From Desmonostoc muscorum FACHB-395 (GTDB taxonomy: Bacteria > Cyanobacteriota > Cyanobacteriia > Cyanobacteriales > Nostocaceae): a stretch of 64,000 nt of DNA. The stretch lies in the NCBI RefSeq assembly GCF_014698035.1, contig NZ_JACJSF010000041.1, positions 1 through 64,000 of the forward strand, in the 5' to 3' direction. Every line of letters begins with the position of its first letter. Position 1 is the first letter of the stretch. Position numbers and translations under genes: made by a program. Under the pieces are notes generated by a model that made no database searches, was not told where the DNA came from, and saw only the letters and a program-made list of their open reading frames with translations. Below, one piece after another: positions 59,965 to 64,000 of this stretch.

Positions 59965-60291
59965 ATGTCTTTGATCAGGACAGGTATGAACTTAAGTTTT
60001 AGTTTTTTAAGCAAGTTAGCTTTAGTGAGATTTCCAGGAATTGAATTAAAGAATAAAAATAAAATACACGATTATAGCCAACTATCCTGGGGAAGTGACT
60101 ACGTATTTGAGCGCCTCAACCAAGGAATGATCGGATATCTGACTGGAGTAGGGAAAGGCGTTAAACCCTGCGATCGCATTATTTTACGAGAAGGTTGTGA
60201 ATCTTATCAATATCAAGTAGAAGAAGTTGATTATTATTCCGATCCATCTGATATGTGGATAGCTTTGCTTAAGCAAGTACCGATTGACTAA
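59965..60291 (+). CDS. hypothetical cyanobacterial protein
   Basis: 108 aa from ATG 59965, preceded by GGGAGA 8 nt away. An ATG 22 codons upstream (59899), with GGTGA at 7 nt, is also possible; the added residues do not look conserved. Sequence features VRFPGIELKNKNKIHDYSQL, VFERLNQGMIGYLTGVGKGV and DRIILREGCESYQYQVEEVD. The GYLTGVGKG(V)KPCDRI patch looks like a small beta-barrel turn. Function unknown; stand-alone. Confidence 0.6.
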   Translation: MSLIRTGMNLSFSFLSKLALVRFPGIELKNKNKIHDYSQLSWGSDYVFERLNQGMIGYLTGVGKGVKPCDRIILREGCESYQYQVEEVDYYSDPSDMWIALLKQVPID

Positions 60292-60372
60292 ATATTAAAG
60301 TCAACCAGTTACTTCAATTCTATCTGTCAAGATTTTCCCTATCTTACTAGACGAATAAGAGAAAGGATATAT

Positions 60373-61776
60373 CTATTTTAAATCGATCAAAAAATGAGCT
60401 ATTAAAGTATTCCTTTCGTAGGATAGCAAGTAAAGATGCAAAAGATTTGGGTTATCTTTATCAAGGTGCATCACTGAACCATCAACAGCTAAATGGTGAT
60501 GATCTATCCATCGCTCCTGCGAATCTAGTAAAAAACTGAAGTATGGGCTGACATCTGGATGATTTTTCGTTAATTCATCGTAGCTTTGATAAAAAGGAGG
60601 TATGCCAATTCCCATAGGCATATATAAACCTTTAGGATACTCTTCTATAGGCAATTGAGGAAGCTTTTTAAGATTAATGCCACTGATGAGTAATCTATTT
60701 TGTTCACTAGTCTTAATATCTGTGAATACTAACTCAATTTCTTGTAAATTTTGTTCAATGCCAATCGGTTTAATGTTCCTTAAAATAGTTTTGTCAAATT
60801 TGCCTATTCTCCAGTATTGATTTCCCCAAGGCTTATTTTGATCGTAAAATCCTGGTGGTCGAAAACTGGCAAATTTAATTTCATTTTTAGTGTCGTAAAA
60901 GTCTCTCCATGTTGTAATATTTTTCGCTAGTGTAGTTCTAACTTTTCTACTCTGCTCTCCCGACACAATTATCTTTTCATCAAGAGGGAATTGAGTAGCA
61001 ACTTCTTTTTGATCGATTACCTTTCTCAGAAGATTACTCTTGACTATTGTGCTACTTGGATCTTGCCAGTGTTCTAATTTCCACCAATGCTTCCAATAAG
61101 AAATATTATTAATTTTTTCAAAAATATTTTTGTAATGTCCCATCGGGAAGGTAAACCAACTTTGATAATAAAGGGATTTATTACCATCTTCTTTAGTGAA
61201 AAGTAAAATTTCCCAAAATCCTGCATTTAAACAATTATTAGCCAAAGCGACTTCTACCAAATTTTGCTTTTCAAAACCGTCTCCGCCGCTAATTTCTATA
61301 TTTGGTGAGTTAGCAGGAAAACTAACCTGTTGTCTGTTCCACTCCCGGTCGGTAAAAGCGATTATTTCTAAACCTTGATCTTTTTTAACCCATTCTGGTG
61401 CTTTAGGGACTAATAGCTCTAAATCAACATTTTTTATAATGATTTGCGCCGTTTTGTTGTCTGTTGGCTCAATCACAAAATCGAAATGTGTATCATCTCT
61501 CTTAATAATTGTTAATTTTCGCTGAGAATATCTTTGAAAATTTTTACCCAAGGGTGCGGGATTGACTGGATAATCGACATTAGATAATTCTTGCAGATTT
61601 ACACTCATCTTATTATCAAATTTATATCTGGATTTAAACCAGAAGCCAGCCAATCCGAGCAAACCAAGACATAGAATAAGGGTGCTAAATAAAATCTGTT
61701 TATTCGTGACTCTAAAATTAAGCTTGCCAAATCGTAAAATGCCTGCATTCTTTTCCTTTGCAGAAGTGTTTTTCAT
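60373..61776 (-). CDS. hypothetical membrane-anchored cyanobacterial protein
   Basis: 467 aa. One membrane helix near the N-terminus (ILFSTLILCLGLLGLAGFWF, after a basic tail), the rest probably periplasmic and beta-rich with many aromatic residues (YQSWFTFPMGHYKNIF, SYWKHWWKLEHWQD). C-terminus contains WIDHHHLAVDGSVMHL. I do not recognise the family. Long single-copy gene, monocistronic. Confidence 0.7.
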   Translation of the reverse strand: MKNTSAKEKNAGILRFGKLNFRVTNKQILFSTLILCLGLLGLAGFWFKSRYKFDNKMSVNLQELSNVDYPVNPAPLGKNFQRYSQRKLTIIKRDDTHFDFVIEPTDNKTAQIIIKNVDLELLVPKAPEWVKKDQGLEIIAFTDREWNRQQVSFPANSPNIEISGGDGFEKQNLVEVALANNCLNAGFWEILLFTKEDGNKSLYYQSWFTFPMGHYKNIFEKINNISYWKHWWKLEHWQDPSSTIVKSNLLRKVIDQKEVATQFPLDEKIIVSGEQSRKVRTTLAKNITTWRDFYDTKNEIKFASFRPPGFYDQNKPWGNQYWRIGKFDKTILRNIKPIGIEQNLQEIELVFTDIKTSEQNRLLISGINLKKLPQLPIEEYPKGLYMPMGIGIPPFYQSYDELTKNHPDVSPYFSFLLDSQERWIDHHHLAVDGSVMHLDKDNPNLLHLYLLSYERNTLIAHFLIDLK

Positions 61777-62173
61777 GGGATAGATTAATTGTTATGAGAA
61801 TGGTACTTTACAGCATACCGTTATGTGAAACTGATTTTTAATTCCCATTATCAAAGGTCACATTAATAAACAATTATCTGAAATTAAGGGGTTTAATATC
61901 CATTTACTGCTGACTTTTCACGGGTTCTGGAAAACCTCTCTCTAAATCTCTTTCTTTCTAGGCTACGGTATACACATAAGTCTTTTAAAGTTGTCCTACA
62001 ACCTTTTGATCCACTCCACCCAGTCCTGCGATAAATTGGTGGCAAAAACCTCTCAAAGTCCCCCAATTTATCGGAGGATTTAGGAGGAATTACAACATTT
62101 TGGTTTTGTAAAGAGATGTGTATACGCCTTGCCTAGAAGAAGAGAGACTTTGAATTTCCTCCCAGTCAGGATT
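61777..62173. other. 0.4-kb spacer between two leftward genes
   Basis: Contains GGTATACACATAAG (61966) and its inverted relative TGTGTATACGCC (62107), which may be a repeat boundary. The sequence between them includes AAACCTCTC and AAAGTCCCCCAATTTATCGG, typical Nostoc repeat text. Confidence 0.45.
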
Positions 62174-63529
62174 TTAGTGACGAGTGTAGGAACGCTCAAA
62201 GTGAGTTTTGAGTGTCTGAGCCATAGCGGATATTATAATTGCTGTTATAGAAACCGATATTGCTGCTATTCTGATTCTAGAATCATCTGCAAGTATCCCT
62301 ACAGCAGCTAAAGCGATCGCTACACCGATACAACTTTGTCTGACTTTATTTGTCACTTGATAAGCTTGATTGCAGGAATGACAAATAATTGTATGTTGCG
62401 AAAATCGGTCTAATGTTATCAACTTCTCATCGGACTCGCTATTACCGACATTTTTTGAGGTGGAATAACCTTGATAAAAGGGTAAAGATGATCCAAATTT
62501 ATCTAGCCACTTGCGATACTCAACCACCAAAGTATCAGATGTCTTTAGAGGTAAATACACTTCTTTGAGATTTTTTTTCAAACGCTCAATTTGTGCTTTT
62601 TGTTCAACAACTAATTGCAAATCACCTTCCAAGATTTTGTTTCTTATCAAAATGTGATCTAACCAGGGAGGTATCAGCTTGGTTTTTTGGGGAAAAGAGT
62701 TACTATAATTTCTGATGAGAATCCGACATCTATTCTTGCCTAGTGGAATTGAATACAAGGCTGTGCCCCCAAATTTCCCTTGCTGTCCATTACTAAATTT
62801 GTAGAGAATCAAATTAGGAGCAATGAAATCTAATGAAATCCAAGGCAGATTGGGTTTCCGTGTTCGTCGCCACCTTCCCTTAATTCCCTGAACGTTGCTT
62901 TCAATGACTTCTATTTCCAAAGCTTGGGCATCTTCTCGACTGCCCATTATGCCATCATGACTGATTGGAACATGAGCTGGGTCAATAATATTTTCAATAA
63001 AATAGCTTTGGTCGTAAGGTAGGTCACGTACATAGTCTAGGTTGAAGCATTCCGGGTTGTTCCAATCTGGTAGTGATGGAATTAGCTCATCAATAGCTGT
63101 TTCAGCTTCACCTGCCCACATCCAAATGATACCTTGACGTTCCAAGACCTTAAAGGATGGGACGCAAGCATTTACCGGAATTTTTGCATCGCTTGGTAAC
63201 TGGGGAATGTGTAGACATTGACCATTATTGCCAAACTGCCAACCGTGGTACGAACATTCTATTTTGCCGTCAATAATTTGTCCATCAGAAAGTCTAGCTG
63301 CACGGTGAGAACAACGATCTGTTAAACAGACAAGCTGTCCATTTTGGTCTTTGAACAAAACGAAGGGTTCTTCATATAGCGAAAAAGTATAAGGACGATT
63401 TGTAGGCAAATCTTGCAGAAAACAGACAGGATACCAAGATTGTCTCCAGTTAAATTCCTGCTGATTCTCAGGTGTTTCAAAGGTAGAATTTAATGATGTC
63501 GCCTGTAGTATCTCTGTTTCTAATGTCAT
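62174..63529 (-). CDS. Rieske non-heme iron oxygenase (PaO/Tic55-like)
   Basis: 451 aa. Rieske [2Fe-2S] site: C73-x-H75 in DRCSHRAARL and C92-x2-H95 in ECSYHGWQFG. Mononuclear Fe site ENIIDPAHVPISHDG (His, His, with the acid further on). C-terminal CxxC in ICHSCNQAYQ (about residue 385) and then a hydrophobic pair of helices, as in plant pheophorbide a oxygenase, Tic55 and PTC52. Such enzymes act on chlorophyll catabolites or related tetrapyrroles at membranes. Substrate uncertain. No adjacent partner ferredoxin. Confidence 0.9.
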   Translation of the reverse strand: MTLETEILQATSLNSTFETPENQQEFNWRQSWYPVCFLQDLPTNRPYTFSLYEEPFVLFKDQNGQLVCLTDRCSHRAARLSDGQIIDGKIECSYHGWQFGNNGQCLHIPQLPSDAKIPVNACVPSFKVLERQGIIWMWAGEAETAIDELIPSLPDWNNPECFNLDYVRDLPYDQSYFIENIIDPAHVPISHDGIMGSREDAQALEIEVIESNVQGIKGRWRRTRKPNLPWISLDFIAPNLILYKFSNGQQGKFGGTALYSIPLGKNRCRILIRNYSNSFPQKTKLIPPWLDHILIRNKILEGDLQLVVEQKAQIERLKKNLKEVYLPLKTSDTLVVEYRKWLDKFGSSLPFYQGYSTSKNVGNSESDEKLITLDRFSQHTIICHSCNQAYQVTNKVRQSCIGVAIALAAVGILADDSRIRIAAISVSITAIIISAMAQTLKTHFERSYTRH

Positions 63530-63644
63530 CGTTTTCTCCAGGTTTCTGCCATTCTAACTTTTATAGAAAACTCCTATTTAATTTTTGAACATAAAATTAC
63601 ACATAACGCCTAATTTTTACCCAACAAACGATAATTCTGACTTC

Positions 63645-64000
63645 TTAATTATTCTTCAACAAAAGCTGCTCATAATCATCTGGAGTATCTAAGTCGAATA
63701 CACCTTCTGGGAAAGGAATGGCTAAAGCTTCTTGAAAATATTTTTTAATTATATGCTTTGCACCATCTGTACCACTTATTGTAGTTAGTTTTGCAAATAA
63801 AGTGCGGTTAAATAATGCAGGAACACCTAGAGTGTCTGCATATTGTGACGCAACGATTGGATTAAGAGTAGTTTCGTGAACTTCAACAAGTTGATTGATG
63901 AGTTGAGGTGAAATAAAAGGTTGATCACATACCATCAAAACAACAGCTTTTGCTTCTTTACTGATTATATTCAGAGCTTCTATGCCGACACGAATAGAGG
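63645..64000 (-). CDS. MobA/MocA-like nucleotidyltransferase, 5' part beyond window
   Basis: The frame is open to the right edge (118 codons here), so it is partial. SIRVGIEALNIISKE, AVVLMVCDQPFIS, VGVPALF-like GVPALFNRTLFAKL and GAKHIIKKYF, ending FDLDTPDDYEQLLL, match the molybdenum cofactor cytidylyl/guanylyltransferase family. Likely in Mo-cofactor maturation, though relatives act on other nucleotide sugars. An internal ATG at 63935 is not the start. Confidence 0.85.
   Translation of the reverse strand, partial: SIRVGIEALNIISKEAKAVVLMVCDQPFISPQLINQLVEVHETTLNPIVASQYADTLGVPALFNRTLFAKLTTISGTDGAKHIIKKYFQEALAIPFPEGVFDLDTPDDYEQLLLKNN

Overview
The window is chromosomal DNA of a filamentous, probably heterocyst-forming cyanobacterium of the Nostoc/Anabaena type. 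The evidence is the dense scatter of GCGATCGC (HIP1) octamers, low GC with AT-rich spacers, tandem heptamer arrays between genes (AAATGAC, CTGCCCT), and a typical Nostocales gene set: sucrose synthase, homogentisate phytyltransferase, an HstK-type Ser/Thr kinase-histidine kinase, CHAT/TPR, AAA-like and pentapeptide-repeat proteins. I see no intact insertion sequence, prophage or CRISPR array.

Layout. 1-7122 (minus): a truncated gene at the edge, a gene-free stretch, then a four-gene unit read leftwards: lipoxygenase, an atypical cytochrome P450, an unknown 198-aa protein, and a membrane-anchored alpha/beta hydrolase. It looks like an oxylipin pathway and is the most interesting locus here. 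7785-18532: Tat-exported aldo/keto reductase, SDR, a giant 1820-aa HstK-like sensor kinase, an AI-2E family permease and a peroxiredoxin-like protein. 18776-25884: an Arg/Tyr-rich secreted protein, a pentapeptide-repeat protein beside an internally duplicated protein, a macrodomain-like protein, a second aldo/keto reductase, a HugZ/HutZ-type protein and an alpha/beta hydrolase. 25941-36743: large metzincin-like protease, lti-like stress protein, AAA-like protein with an N-terminal HTH, CHAT-TPR protein and acylphosphatase. 36959-46877: DUF1823 protein, GH13 glycosidase, DAHP synthase, 2TM protein, ROK/polyphosphate glucokinase, peptidoglycan-binding protein, sucrose synthase. 47553-52594: a 38-codon membrane micro-ORF, tRNA-His, DUF4359 protein, cbiX-cobA (siroheme/cobalamin branch), a possible fibrillin-like protein, tocopherol-pathway prenyltransferase. 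52598-64000: TPR proteins, an ethylene-receptor-like hybrid histidine kinase, fused CobA-HemD, dephospho-CoA kinase, a PaO-like Rieske oxygenase and a truncated MobA/MocA-like nucleotidyltransferase.

How genes work together. The 1413-7122 unit could free, peroxidise and rearrange polyunsaturated fatty acids. cbiX and cobA overlap by ATGA and act in consecutive siroheme/corrinoid steps; a second SUMT is fused to uroporphyrinogen-III synthase 7.5 kb away. GH13, polyphosphate glucokinase and sucrose synthase are a loose carbohydrate neighbourhood. Several spacers hold small mobile-looking repeats (24112-24208 with 11-bp flanking direct repeats; 30710-30803 with 13-bp terminal inverted repeats) and hairpins, including an orphan terminator at 41159-41188 that suggests an undescribed small RNA.
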